Origin: Bacteroidales bacterium
GTDB lineage: Bacteria; Bacteroidota; Bacteroidia; Bacteroidales; F082
Assembly: GCA_017439405.1 (NCBI GenBank)
Contig: JAFSJF010000032.1
Span: 1-53,507, forward strand
Length of the DNA: 53,507 bases
Direction: 5' to 3'
Shown in pieces: positions 31,113-40,407 of the stretch. Below the pieces are notes generated by a model. It was not told where the DNA came from. It did no database searches and saw only the letters and a program-made list of their open reading frames with translations. Both the position numbers and the translations under genes were made by a program. Every line of letters begins with the position of its first letter. Position 1 is the first letter of the stretch.

Positions 31113-33527
31113 ATGAAACATCATTACTTCCGCCGATGGCTCGCCGTCATCGGCTTTGTGCTTGCTTGTTTGTCGGGTTTTGCGCAGAAGCGCACCATCA
31201 GCGGCTATGTGATGGATGCCGCCAGCAAGGAAACCCTCATCGGGGCGACCGTTTACGACAAAAGCTCAGGGAAAGGCTGTGCCACAAACAGTTATGGATT
31301 CTATACCCTGACCCTCAACCAAGGCGAAGTCGAACTGCAGGTCTCGTATGTGGGCTATGCGCAACAGAACAAGCCCCTCAACCTGAAGGAAAGCCTCAGC
31401 CTCAACTTCATGCTTGAGGCCAACACGACCTTGGACGAGGTGGTCGTGGAAGCCTCACGTGCCACGGTCAGCGCACGCAGTCCGCAGATGAGCGTGGTGG
31501 AGCTGCCCGTGCAGCAAATCAAGACCATCCCGACCCTCTTTGGCGAGGCCGACGTGCTGAAGGCCATCCAGCTGCTGCCCGGTGTGCAGAACGGCTCGGA
31601 AGGCTCGGCTGGCATGTATGTGCGCGGCGGCGGCCCCGACGAGAACCTGCTGCTCTTGGACGGCGTGCCGGTCTACAACGTCAACCACGCGCTCGGCTTC
31701 TTCTCGGTCTTCAACCCCGATGCCTTGAAAAACGTCACCTTATACAAAGGCAGCTTCCCTGCCCATTTCGGAGGCCGTCTCTCTTCTGTGGTCGACATCC
31801 GCATGAAGGAAGGCGACATGCAGAAATACCACGGCAACGCCAGCATCGGCCTCATCTCGTCGAAGTTCAACTTCGAAGGCCCGATTGTGAAAGACAAGCT
31901 GTCGTTCAACCTCTCCTACCGCCGCACCTACGGCGACCTGTTGCTGAAGCCCGCCTTTTGGATTGCAAGCCTCTGGGATCCCGACGTCGGCAACTTCAGC
32001 GTAGGCTACTATTTCTACGACTTCAACGGCAAGCTGAACTGGAAGATTTCGGACAAGGACCGGCTCTACCTCAGCTTCTATTCGGGCGACGACGCCATCT
32101 ATTTCGGCGTGAAGAACCGCGATTATGAAACCGACGACATCGGACGCTATACCACCAAGGTCGGGTTCGACTGGAAGTGGGGCAACAAAGTGGCCGCCTT
32201 GCGCTGGAACCATCTGATGTCGCAGAAGCTCTTCATGGACGCTTCGGTCAACTACACGCAATACCGCCACCACCTCGGCGCGAGCCTGTTGGACGAACTT
32301 GTGGCACCCGACGGCTCGGGCTACAAGGACGAGATGGACATGGCCTACAACTCGGGCATCCACGACCTCACAGCCAAGGTCGACTTCGACTACACGCCCC
32401 TGCCCAACCACGAGATCCGCTTCGGCGGTAGCTACACCTACCACCAATTCCGCCCTGACGTGCAGTCAGCGAAACTCACCGAAAGCGGGCATGCGTTTAT
32501 CGACACGGTCGTCGGCGCGCCCACGGTGTTTGCCCACGAAACCGCACTCTACGCCGAGGACAACATGACCTTGGGCGACATCTTCCGCGTCAATGCCGGC
32601 GTGCATTACTCGACCTTCACCGTCGATGGCAAGACCTACCAAAGCGTGCAACCGCGCCTCAGCACGAGTGTGATGCTCGCCTCCAACTTCTCGCTCAAGG
32701 CGGGCTATGCCTACATGACGCAATACGTCCACCTGCTCTCCAACAGCAGCCTCAGCCTGCCCACCGACCTCTGGGTGCCCGTCACCAAGAGCATCGTCCC
32801 GATGAACGCCCACCAGTGGTCGCTCGGCGCGTTCTACGAAATGCCGCGCCTGTTCGACATCTCCGTTGAGGGCTACTACAAACAGATGGACAACCTCTTG
32901 GAATACAAGGACGGCGCGACGTTTTTCGGCTCCAGCGAGACGTGGGAGAACAAGGTCTGCTTAGGCAAGGGCTGGGCCTATGGCGTCGAGCTGCTCGTGC
33001 AACGCTCGTTCGGCAAGACGACGGGCTGGGTGGGCTACACATGGGCACACTCCAACCGCCAGTTCGACCGCGAGGGCCAGATGATCAACAGCGGAAAGGT
33101 GTTTCCCGCCAAATACGACCGCCGCCACGACGTGAGCATCACCGTGCAGCACAAGTTCAGCGACAAGTTCGACCTCTCAGGCACTTGGGTGTTCAGCAGC
33201 GGCAACTGTGGCACCCTCGGCACGCAAATCTATGAAGGCTTGCCCGACCACAACGGCTACATCCCGGAAATCAACGCATTGGAACGCAACAACTTCCGCC
33301 TTGGAAGCTACCACCGCTTAGACCTTGGCGCCAACTTCCACATCCCTTCGAAAACCGGCGTCAGCACCATCAACGTCAGCGTCTATAACGTGTATAACCA
33401 CCGCAACCCATTCCTCGTCTACACCGAATACAAATGGGACGAAACCCTGCTCCAAGAAAGGAAAGCCCTCATGCAAGCCAGCATCTTCCCCATCATCCCA
33501 ACCGCAAGTTTCAGTTTTAGGTTCTAA
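31113..33527 (+). CDS. TonB-dependent receptor with carboxypeptidase-regulatory-like domain
   Basis: The 804-residue outer-membrane receptor has a signal peptide (to about residue 24, SGFAQ). An N-terminal CarboxypepD_reg-like domain follows (RTISGYVMDAASKETLIGAT to about residue 105). The plug domain has the typical PTLFGEADVLKAIQLLPGVQ and MYVRGGGPDENLLLLDGVPV. A 22-strand-type barrel of about 550 residues ends in FSFRF. Such receptors import large ligands with energy from TonB-ExbBD. The next gene encodes a DUF4249 lipoprotein, a frequent partner of this receptor type. The substrate is unknown. Confidence 0.93.
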   Translation: MKHHYFRRWLAVIGFVLACLSGFAQKRTISGYVMDAASKETLIGATVYDKSSGKGCATNSYGFYTLTLNQGEVELQVSYVGYAQQNKPLNLKESLSLNFMLEANTTLDEVVVEASRATVSARSPQMSVVELPVQQIKTIPTLFGEADVLKAIQLLPGVQNGSEGSAGMYVRGGGPDENLLLLDGVPVYNVNHALGFFSVFNPDALKNVTLYKGSFPAHFGGRLSSVVDIRMKEGDMQKYHGNASIGLISSKFNFEGPIVKDKLSFNLSYRRTYGDLLLKPAFWIASLWDPDVGNFSVGYYFYDFNGKLNWKISDKDRLYLSFYSGDDAIYFGVKNRDYETDDIGRYTTKVGFDWKWGNKVAALRWNHLMSQKLFMDASVNYTQYRHHLGASLLDELVAPDGSGYKDEMDMAYNSGIHDLTAKVDFDYTPLPNHEIRFGGSYTYHQFRPDVQSAKLTESGHAFIDTVVGAPTVFAHETALYAEDNMTLGDIFRVNAGVHYSTFTVDGKTYQSVQPRLSTSVMLASNFSLKAGYAYMTQYVHLLSNSSLSLPTDLWVPVTKSIVPMNAHQWSLGAFYEMPRLFDISVEGYYKQMDNLLEYKDGATFFGSSETWENKVCLGKGWAYGVELLVQRSFGKTTGWVGYTWAHSNRQFDREGQMINSGKVFPAKYDRRHDVSITVQHKFSDKFDLSGTWVFSSGNCGTLGTQIYEGLPDHNGYIPEINALERNNFRLGSYHRLDLGANFHIPSKTGVSTINVSVYNVYNHRNPFLVYTEYKWDETLLQERKALMQASIFPIIPTASFSFRF

Positions 33528-33605
33528 GTTAGTTTTAGTGAAACAAAACCTGAAAAACTCACAAAACAATGGATGAGTCCAAAGGGAAGCGAGTGGCGGT
33601 TTTGT

Positions 33606-33613
33606 TAGTTTTG
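33606..33613 (+). promoter_or_regulatory. -7 promoter-like element before the DUF4249 gene
   Basis: TAGTTTTG followed by TGAC, 21 bases before the ATG. The gene may also be read from the upstream receptor promoter. Confidence 0.4.
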
Positions 33614-33634
33614 TGACAAAAAAGAAATTGGAAA

Positions 33635-34642
33635 ATGAAAAAAGTACTTGTTTTAGTATTAAGTGCAATAGTGTTGGTTTCCTGCGTCAAGGAAATCGAG
33701 TTCAACGGCGAACAGACGGATCCGAAAATCGTCATCAACAGCCTTGTGGAACCGGGCAAACCCGTCACGGCTTATGTCAGCAAAAGCTGGTTCTTCCTTG
33801 ATCCTTACAGCCAGACAGAATCGCAAATTCCTGAAAACGTGCAGGCTTCTCTCTATGTGAACGACACTTTCATCGGCGAGATGACGCCCTATATCGACAC
33901 CATTTGGACGGCAGATTCTTCGTGGCTTGACATAGCTTACAAAACGATGTGGGCTTTTGCTCACCCCTACTGCCCCGAAACGGGCGACGTGGTCAGGATC
34001 ACCGCCTCGGCCAACGGCTTCGACGATGCCGAAGCCACGACAAGCCCGCTGCCCAACGCCCCGATTTGCGGCATCAGCGGACAAAAGATCACGGAGTGGG
34101 AGAAGTATGTGTACTTCGCCTACGGCGACAGCGAGCAAGACACGGCCTGGTGCATCAGCGCCACCGTTGAGATGACCTTGAACCTCGTTGACCCCAATCC
34201 CGGCCAGACCGACTATTTCCGGATCTACATCAACACCCACGGATACAACTACGGCGACGACATCTGCCATTTCTCCAACACCATGTCGTACACCGATCCG
34301 GTTTTCAGCAACGCCTCAATGGGTCTCGACTATTTCGGCAGCAACATCCCTGTGTTCACCGACCAGCTTTTCGACGGCGGGTCATACCATGTCAAGATAC
34401 CGTTGTATGTCTACCTCACGCTCACCGACTATGTTGACCCGGAATTTTACCGCGAAAGAATCTTCGTGGAACACCTCACGAAGGAATACGCCGACTACCT
34501 GGGCACCTGCGACCAAGGCGACGATCTGACGCAGTTCTTCTCCGAGCCTATACAGACCTATTCCAACGTGAAGGGCGGCTACGGCATCGTGGCCGGACGT
34601 ACTATGGACACGCTTTGGGTCAACCTGCCGCTGGAGGAATAA
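33635..34642 (+). CDS. DUF4249 family lipoprotein
   Basis: The 335-residue protein starts with a lipobox (AIVLVSCVKE, cysteine 17) and the family opening IEFNGEQTDPKIVINSLVEP GKPV. Segments such as VQASLYVNDTFIGEM and GDVVRITASANGFDDAEATT follow. DUF4249 proteins are outer-membrane-associated and are typically encoded beside TonB-dependent receptors, as here (108 bases downstream). A role as an extracellular lid or ligand-binding partner is suggested by context only. It is followed after 3 bases by a palindromic repeat. Confidence 0.85.
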   Translation: MKKVLVLVLSAIVLVSCVKEIEFNGEQTDPKIVINSLVEPGKPVTAYVSKSWFFLDPYSQTESQIPENVQASLYVNDTFIGEMTPYIDTIWTADSSWLDIAYKTMWAFAHPYCPETGDVVRITASANGFDDAEATTSPLPNAPICGISGQKITEWEKYVYFAYGDSEQDTAWCISATVEMTLNLVDPNPGQTDYFRIYINTHGYNYGDDICHFSNTMSYTDPVFSNASMGLDYFGSNIPVFTDQLFDGGSYHVKIPLYVYLTLTDYVDPEFYRERIFVEHLTKEYADYLGTCDQGDDLTQFFSEPIQTYSNVKGGYGIVAGRTMDTLWVNLPLEE

Positions 34643-34645
34643 TAC

Positions 34646-34733
34646 CGTAGGGCTGCCGCTGTGGTTCGCAGGCGCCTCGGTTCGCAGACGTCTCGCCTGC
34701 CGACAGCGTCTTCCACGGAGCGCCAGCCCTACG
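34646..34733. repeat. long nested palindrome, GTAGGGCTG family
   Basis: CGTAGGGCTG (34646-34655) pairs exactly with CAGCCCTACG (34724-34733). Inside, GCAGGCG pairs with CGCCTGC, and GGTTCGCAG occurs twice as a direct repeat. It fills the space between two convergent genes and may serve as a bidirectional terminator. Confidence 0.85.
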
Positions 34734-34751
34734 CACAAACTGATTAATGAA

Positions 34752-35330
34752 TCATTTCACCGCAGCGGCCCATTTTTCCACATCGCCTTTGTCGATATGG
34801 TTCAGAAGGCGGCCTTCGCCGAACTTGTAGTCGGGGTAGGCGGCCTTCAGGTCTTCGCACGACTTCTTGATGTTGCTTCCGCCCGAGGTGGCGAAGGGCA
34901 CGATGGTCTTGCCCGTGAAGTCGTTGGCCTCGATGAAGGTGTTGATGATGGTCGGGGCGGTGTACCACCAGATGGGGAAGCCCACGAAGACCACATCATA
35001 ATTGGTCAGGTCGACTTTGCCGCCGTCCTTGATGGCCGGGCGCGACTGCTTGTCGTTCATCTCGATGGTCGAGCGCGACTGTTTGTCGCGCCAGTCCAAG
35101 TCGGCCTCGGTGTAAATCTGTTCGGGGACGATTTCGAAGAGGTCGGCACCGATGATGTCGGCCACTTGTCTTGCGGCATTGCGGGTCACGCCCGAAGCCG
35201 AGAAGTAGGTCACTAATGCTTTCATTTTCTTGTCCGGTTTTGTTTCCTTGCTTGCCTTCGGGCAGCAGTCTTGAGCCGAAACGCCGAGTGCCACCATGGC
35301 AAGAGCCAATAATATTGCCTTTTTTTTCAT
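34752..35330 (-). CDS. exported flavodoxin family protein
   Basis: The 192-residue protein carries a signal peptide (MKKKAILLALAMVALGVSAQ) in front of a complete flavodoxin fold. The FMN phosphate loop is TYFSASGVTRNAA, and VVFVGFPIWWYTAPTIINTF and IVPFATSGGSNI form the isoalloxazine-side loops. Most flavodoxins are cytoplasmic, but Bacteroidota have several periplasmic or lipid-linked versions. I start at 35330 because nine further codons upstream precede the signal peptide and lie against the promoter. It is divergent from the DUF937 gene, the two -7 elements being 14 bases apart. Confidence 0.88.
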   Translation of the reverse strand: MKKKAILLALAMVALGVSAQDCCPKASKETKPDKKMKALVTYFSASGVTRNAARQVADIIGADLFEIVPEQIYTEADLDWRDKQSRSTIEMNDKQSRPAIKDGGKVDLTNYDVVFVGFPIWWYTAPTIINTFIEANDFTGKTIVPFATSGGSNIKKSCEDLKAAYPDYKFGEGRLLNHIDKGDVEKWAAAVK

Positions 35331-35354
35331 TGATGGGTTTTTTTGATTAGGCTG

Positions 35355-35362
35355 CAAAAGTA
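35355..35362 (-). promoter_or_regulatory. -7 promoter element for the flavodoxin gene
   Basis: TACTTTTG followed by CAGCC on the minus strand, 25 bases before the ATG at 35330. Confidence 0.65.
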
Positions 35363-35376
35363 CGACTTTTTTTTCC

Positions 35377-35384
35377 TATTTTTG
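35377..35384 (+). promoter_or_regulatory. -7 promoter element for the DUF937 gene
   Basis: TATTTTTG followed by CGCC on the plus strand, facing away from the flavodoxin promoter; the two probably overlap in their -33 regions. Confidence 0.65.
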
Positions 35385-35437
35385 CGCCTCGGCAACAAAT
35401 AAACAGTCCAACAACCAACGATTAAACGTCAATTAAT

Positions 35438-36007
35438 ATGGATTTAACCAACATCTTGGGCGCTTTGACGGGCAACGATGCCGTCGGCGCCATCTCGCAA
35501 AACCTCAAAATCGACTCGAAGCAAGTGTCTTCGGTCATCACCGCTGCCTTGCCCTCGCTCTTGGGCGCCATGCAGAAGAACGCCTCCACCGAAGCCGGAG
35601 CCTCATCCTTGGCCAAGGCCTTGGGCGACCACGCCGGCAGCGCAGGCAACATCATCAGCAACCTGAAGGCCACCGACCTCACCGACGGCAACAAGATCTT
35701 GAGCCACATCTTCGGCGGCAACCTGTCGAACGTGATTGGAGGCATCTCGAAATCGAGCGGCGTGTCTTCCAACGGCGTGAGCAGCATCCTTGCCTCCATT
35801 GCCCCGAGCCTTCTTGCCCTTCTCGGCAAGCAAAACGGCAACTCGGGCGCGGCCGGCCTGACCGGGATGCTTGGCGCACTGCTCGGTGGCGGCCAGCAGC
35901 AAAGCAGCGGCCTCGGCAGCATCCTTGGCGCGGCCATGAAGGATAACGATGGCGACGGCAAGCCTGACATCCTCGGCGGCTTGGGTAGCATCTTCGGGAA
36001 GAAATAA
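35438..36007 (+). CDS. DUF937 (YidB-like) domain protein
   Basis: The 189-residue protein is rich in glycine, serine, alanine and leucine with no signal peptide. It has the DUF937 pattern of repeated helical hairpins: SSVITAALPSLLGAMQKNAS, KILSHIFGGNLSNVIGGISK and SSILASIAPSLLALLGK. The tail has a glycine-rich linker and an aspartate-rich loop, DNDGDGKPDILGG, which looks like a calcium-binding EF-hand/thrombospondin-type loop. Family function is unknown. A strong terminator follows 37 bases after the stop. Confidence 0.8.
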   Translation: MDLTNILGALTGNDAVGAISQNLKIDSKQVSSVITAALPSLLGAMQKNASTEAGASSLAKALGDHAGSAGNIISNLKATDLTDGNKILSHIFGGNLSNVIGGISKSSGVSSNGVSSILASIAPSLLALLGKQNGNSGAAGLTGMLGALLGGGQQQSSGLGSILGAAMKDNDGDGKPDILGGLGSIFGKK

Positions 36008-36044
36008 CCCGCCACACGGACGTCTCCCGGTGGGATTTGTCTTT

Positions 36045-36081
36045 CCGCCGAGGGCATCGAAATGCCCTCGGCGGACTTTTT
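36045..36081 (+). terminator. rho-independent terminator of the DUF937 gene
   Basis: CCGCCGAGGGCAT pairs perfectly over 13 bases with ATGCCCTCGGCGG around a CGAA tetraloop, followed by ACTTTTT. Confidence 0.9.
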
Positions 36082-36213
36082 GTGCTCCGCCGGCTCCGAC
36101 CGAGGCCTTGCTTTTTCCAGTTGAGCGTTTGTAACGGACATTTCGACCCAAAAAAAGCAGCGTGTCGAAATAATTTTCGAACATTTTGCCTTGCCCTATG
36201 TTTTTTTTTTCAC

Positions 36214-36221
36214 TATTTTTG
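36214..36221 (+). promoter_or_regulatory. -7 promoter element for the 85-residue gene and first giant cargo gene
   Basis: TATTTTTG followed by CCGCCTC. Promoter plus leader (CAAGACAACA) resemble those before the second giant gene at 40224. Confidence 0.6.
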
Positions 36222-36298
36222 CCGCCTCAAACAAAACAAGACAACATACTCAAAATCAAGCAAAAAATCAAGTCGAATTCTTTAATTATAACAAACAA

Positions 36299-36556
36299 GT
36301 GAAGAAATCATTACTGACTTTAGCCATCGTCCTCGGGATGACCCTCGCAGGCATGGCGCAGCACGGCGGCGGCCTCTTTGAACGTGGAGCCACCGCAGAA
36401 ACCAGCAACGACTACAGCCACCGCGACGGCGGCCTCATCCTCCCCGGCTCCCACGGTGCAACGGGCGATGCCGACGCGCCTTTGGGCGGCGGCATGGCTA
36501 TCCTCGCAAGCCTCGGCGCGGCCTACCTCATGACCAAAAAGCGCAAGGAGGACTGA
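36299..36556 (+). CDS. small exported protein with C-terminal glycine-helix-basic anchor
   Basis: The 85-residue product begins at a GTG (VKKSLLTLAIVLGMTLAGMA is the signal peptide); no ATG fits in front of the signal sequence. The mature part is short and hydrophilic. It ends in the tripartite tail DADAPLGGGMAILASLGAAY LMTKKRKED, that is, a DAPLGGG motif, one hydrophobic helix and a basic end. This resembles the short C-terminal sorting signals of Bacteroidota described as PID-CTERM type. It lies 3 bases before the next gene, so the two are co-transcribed. Start choice is fairly safe; function is unknown. Confidence 0.7.
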   Translation: MKKSLLTLAIVLGMTLAGMAQHGGGLFERGATAETSNDYSHRDGGLILPGSHGATGDADAPLGGGMAILASLGAAYLMTKKRKED

Positions 36557-36855
36557 CGAATGAAGAAACTTTCACTTATCCTGCTCACCCTGCTCACTTT
36601 CGGGCTGGGACAAATGGCCTATGCGCAGACTAGCTACAACCCCGGTAACTATCAAGATTTGGTTACTTACATTAACCAATGTAGTGAAAACGATTATATC
36701 ACTCTTGACGCTAACATCTTGCTTGAAAGCAGGCTTGAAATCAGCGCAAACAAGGTCGTCAATCTTAGGCTTGCCGGCTACAAGCTGTATCGCAACCTCT
36801 CGGAAGCTGACGACAATGGAAGCGTCATCCACATCGCTGAAGGCGGCACGCTTAA

Positions 36856-36860
36856 CTAAG
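36856..36860 (+). other. frameshift site 1 in giant gene 1
   Basis: CTTAAC-TAAGCAATGGG would read L-N-I-S-N-G with one extra A; as found it reads L-N-stop. The downstream frame has no start codon of its own at this point. Confidence 0.75.
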
Positions 36861-37342
36861 CAATGGGAGTGAATCCCCGTATGCAGCTGGAACAGCTACG
36901 ATTTCCGGCGGCAATGCCACCAAGGGCGGCGGCATCCTGAACGAAGGCACGCTTGTTATTAATGGTATCAACGCCATCAATATCACAGGCAATACCGCCA
37001 CCGAATGCGGCAGTGGCATCTGGAACAGCGGCACATTAAGCATGACTGGCAACGTCACAGTCAAAAACAACACGAATGACGACGTCTATCTGAAAAAAGG
37101 CACGAAAATCACTACGGGTACACTCACAAGCGAACAGAACAGCATCGGCATCGCCATGGAAGTCGCGGGGGTGTTTACACAAGACTATCAAACCAATAAC
37201 CCAAATAACACCATCCATTTCTTCCCCAACAACAATACCATCTACACCATGGGCTTGAATAACGATGGCGAAGGCTATGTTACGAATAATAGCTATATCG
37301 AATGCTCTTGGAATGCCGACAACAAGCAAGTGGTACTCACCC

Positions 37343-37347
37343 AAAAA
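37343..37347 (+). other. frameshift site 2 in giant gene 1
   Basis: The run of five A in CACCCAAAAATCC would restore the frame if it had six (reading VVLTQKIHSYWYNIYKLEDL). Confidence 0.75.
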
Positions 37348-39742
37348 TCCATTCCTACTGGTACAATATCTATAAACTCGAGGATCTCACGGATTGGAGC
37401 AACCTGAACGGCAATTGGATTGTGGCCGAGGGTGAGATAGTGATAGAGAATGCAGTGGTTTTCGACCCAAGTGCTACCTGGGCGGTTTACCTCATCCTTT
37501 GTGATGGCGCAAAGGTGACGTTCAAGAAGGGCCTGACCATCGGCCAGTTAGTTGGTTTGAATATCTACAGCCAATCCTATGGCGGCAACATGGGTCAGCT
37601 CATTGCCGAAGGAACGAACGACGATGCTGCGGCCATCGGCGGAAAAAGCGGCATGTATGCTGGCAACATTGTCATCCACGGGGGCAACATCAAAGCCACG
37701 GGCGGCAGCGACGTGGCAGGCATCGGCGGCGGTCATGGCAGCTATACTGGCACCGTCGTAAATAGCGGTTTCGGTGAGATTTTGATCTTCGATGGCATCA
37801 TCGAAGCCCAAGGTGGCGAGAACGCCGCTGGCATCGGTTACGGCGACGACAACACCTACAACGACACCTATATGGGTCAAAATAAAATAATCATCTACGG
37901 CGGCACCATCACCGCCACGGGGAAACGCTACGGGTCGGGCATCGGCGTCGGACAAGACAACGGCGCTTGCAACGTCAGCATCAACGGCGGCAATGTCACA
38001 GCAAACAACGAAGCCGATGAGGACGTTAGCGGCAAAGGCATCAAGGCTAACAGCATCACCCTCGGTTGGACCAACGCCACCGACAAGATCCATTCCAGCA
38101 GCTACGAAGGCACCACGGTAGCAGTCACGAGCGGCCAAGCCTTGTATTACGACAACAACGGAAGCCAAGTCTTCCTCTCAGGCACGCCCACAAGCGACCA
38201 AGTCGCTGCCCTTGCCGACAAGGACCTGTTGCCCGCCTCCATCGTCAACTACATTGACGCTAACGGTGCTTCACAAAGCGCTTCCGCCAAAGTTTTATTA
38301 GGCAATGAGAGCACCCTTGCCCCTGGCTGGTATGTGGCCACTGGCACTGTCAACCTCGGCTATCTTTACGGTATAGACGGCAGTTTTAACTTCATCCTCA
38401 GCGACGGTGCCGAAATGAATGTCACAACCGAATCACAACAAAACACTATTTTCCTCCCTAATTCCAGCATGAACATCTACGGCCAAAGCGCAGGCACTGG
38501 AAAGCTTAACGTGAGTGCAAGTAGCAGCGGAAATCAGGAAGTTTTTGCTATCAATTGTGCGGGACGCCTCACCATCAATGGCGGCATCATCAATGCCAGC
38601 GCCACAGGTGGCTCTCAGGGCTCCACAGGTATCATTGCCGGTGGTGTCACCATCAATGCCGGACAAGTGACAGCCACGGGGTCTAAGTACGGTATTTATG
38701 CAAGCAACACCCAAGGCAACATCACCCTCGGCTGGCGCAACACCACCGACTTCATCCATGCAAGCAAATATTCTAGTTATAGGGAGCTTGTTTATGTCGC
38801 CGAAAACAAGACCTTCATTAGTGAAGACGGCAACAGCTATACTTATGATGGCGAAGGTTTAAGCGAAGATGAAATTAACGCCATCGCGGGCAAGACGCTT
38901 TATCCTAACAGCAGCGTTGTGGTGAGGACGATTGAAGGCTACGGCACGGGCAACGACAAGTGGGCGTTCATCGCTTCGCCGGTCGTGGGAAGCCTCACGC
39001 CTGATGAAGTCGGCAACCTTTTGGGGACTCAAATCAGTAACGATCCGGCACTTTACAACTACGACCTCTACCGCCTAAACAACACCATTTGGGAGAACTA
39101 CCATGCCCATGATGGCTTCACTATCGCCAACGGCACAGGCTACCTCTACGCCACCAAGGAACAGAAGAACTTGGTGTTCAGGGGCGAGTTCAACACGGAC
39201 ACCGAGCAGACCCTTTCGGGCCTTGGCGAAGGTTGGAACCTCGTGGGCAACCCGTTCACAACGGCTGCTTACATCAACATGGCCTACTATACGCTGAACA
39301 GCGATGGCTCGGCAATCGTGGCGCAAGAAAACAGCACAACGACCGCCATCGCGCCTTGCACTGGTGTCATCGTGCAGGTTAACGAGAGCCAAACTGTCAT
39401 CTTCAGCACCACGTCGCAGAACGCCGCCAACCAAGGCAGCCTGCAAATCGCCTTGGCACAAGCCAACACACGCGGCAACGCCATGATTGACAACGCCATC
39501 GTGAGCTTCAACGAGGGAGCCAAGTTGGGCAAGTTCTACTTCGGCACGCAGGCCGCCAACGTCTATCTGCCCCAAGGCGGCGAGGACTACGCCATCGCCT
39601 ACAGCGAAGGCCAAGTCGAGATGCCCCTCAACTTCAAGGCCACGAAGGACGGCGAATACACCCTTAGCATCGCCCCCGAAGGCGTGGAGATGAACTACCT
39701 GCACCTCATCGATAATATGACCGGTGCCGATGTGGATCTCAT

Positions 39743-39766
39743 CCCCCTTTTAAGGTGGCAAGGGGG
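39743..39766. repeat. C-run palindromic insert in giant gene 1
   Basis: CCCCCTT (39743-39749) and AAGGGGG (39760-39766) flank TTAAGGTGGC. It is translated in frame as IPLLRWQGG between the ordinary family sequences GADVDL and ATYTFTAKTTDYASRF. Confidence 0.7.
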
Positions 39767-39965
39767 TTTAAACGAACCCGCCACCTACACCTTCACCGCC
39801 AAAACCACCGACTACGCCTCACGCTTCAAATTGGTGTTTTCCGCAGAGGCTGCAAGCGGGGACGCTTGCGAACCTTCGTTTGCCTTCATCAACAACGGCA
39901 ACATCATCGTCAACGGCGAGGGAACCTTGCAGATGGTTGATGTGACGGGACGCGTCATCCGCACT

Positions 39966-39994
39966 GTAGGGCTGTCACAATGTGGCAGCCGTAC
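39966..39994. repeat. palindromic insert in the sorting domain of giant gene 1, GTAGGGCTG family
   Basis: GTAG-GGCTGTCACA-A-TGTGGCAGCC-GTAC; the 10-base arms have one G-T pair. Translated VGLSQCGSRTT inside the sorting domain, just before GMAPGVYVLRL. Related copies lie at 6599-6623 and 40095-40163. Confidence 0.85.
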
Positions 39995-40094
39995 AACGAC
40001 CAGCGGGATGGCGCCTGGCGTTTACGTCCTGCGCCTCGTCAACGGCAACGACGTGAAAACGCAAAAAATAGTCATAGAATAAACGTGGCATCTG

Positions 40095-40163
40095 TAGGGC
40101 TGTCTCATTGTGGCAGCCGCCATGATCATCAAAAATCGGCCGCCCTAATAGGACAGCCCTATA
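40095..40163. repeat. intergenic nested palindrome, GTAGGGCTG family
   Basis: GTAGGGCTGTC (40095-40105) pairs with GACAGCCCTAT (40153-40163), with one mismatch. The left half contains CTCATTGTGGCAGCC like the coding copies. It lies 12 bases behind the stop of giant gene 1 and may terminate it. Confidence 0.8.
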
Positions 40164-40223
40164 AGGCGACCCTCATCGGATTGCCTTTTTCGACCTAAAC
40201 ATCTGACATTCAACATTTTTTCA

Positions 40224-40231
40224 TAATTTTG
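40224..40231 (+). promoter_or_regulatory. -7 promoter element of giant gene 2
   Basis: TAATTTTG followed by CCGCTTC, 46 bases before the ATG at 40277. The leader resembles that of the 36299 gene. Confidence 0.55.
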
Positions 40232-40404
40232 CCGCTTCTTTTCAAACAAGACAACAAACAAGGATAATTCTATAAAATGAACAACTTAAGCTGACTGACC
40301 CAAGTCGCATCGCCGTTGCGGGCACACGGGTCTATGCCTCGATTCCTGAAGGCCAACTCAGCAAGGTGTGCCACCTCATCGACGGCAACGACTATTACGC
40401 GATA

Positions 40405-40407
40405 TGA
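40405..40407 (+). other. in-frame TGA in giant gene 2
   Basis: The frame reads NDYYAI-stop-ITVSGVASVYKYQDG, with clear protein-like sequence on both sides in the same frame. Confidence 0.7.

Larger units (their letters stand above)
36560..40082 (+). pseudogene. giant T9SS cargo gene 1, broken by two frameshifts
   Basis: Joined across two single-base losses, this encodes about 1170 residues. Segment 1 (36560-36859) has a signal peptide and QTSYNPGNYQDLVTYINQCS. Segment 2 (about 36860-37345) continues in another frame with SESPYAAGTATISGGNATKG. Segment 3 (about 37343-40082) is 920 residues of right-handed-helix-like repeats (AGIGGGHGSY, GGTITATGKRYGSGIGVG). A T9SS-cargo domain follows (GWNLVGNPFTTAAY), and a sorting domain ends NGNDVKTQKIVIE. 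The breaks fit loss of one A at 36856/36857 and one A from the run at 37343-37347. Segment 3 carries two palindromic inserts. It could be a decayed gene, a switchable gene or two sequencing errors. Confidence 0.8.
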
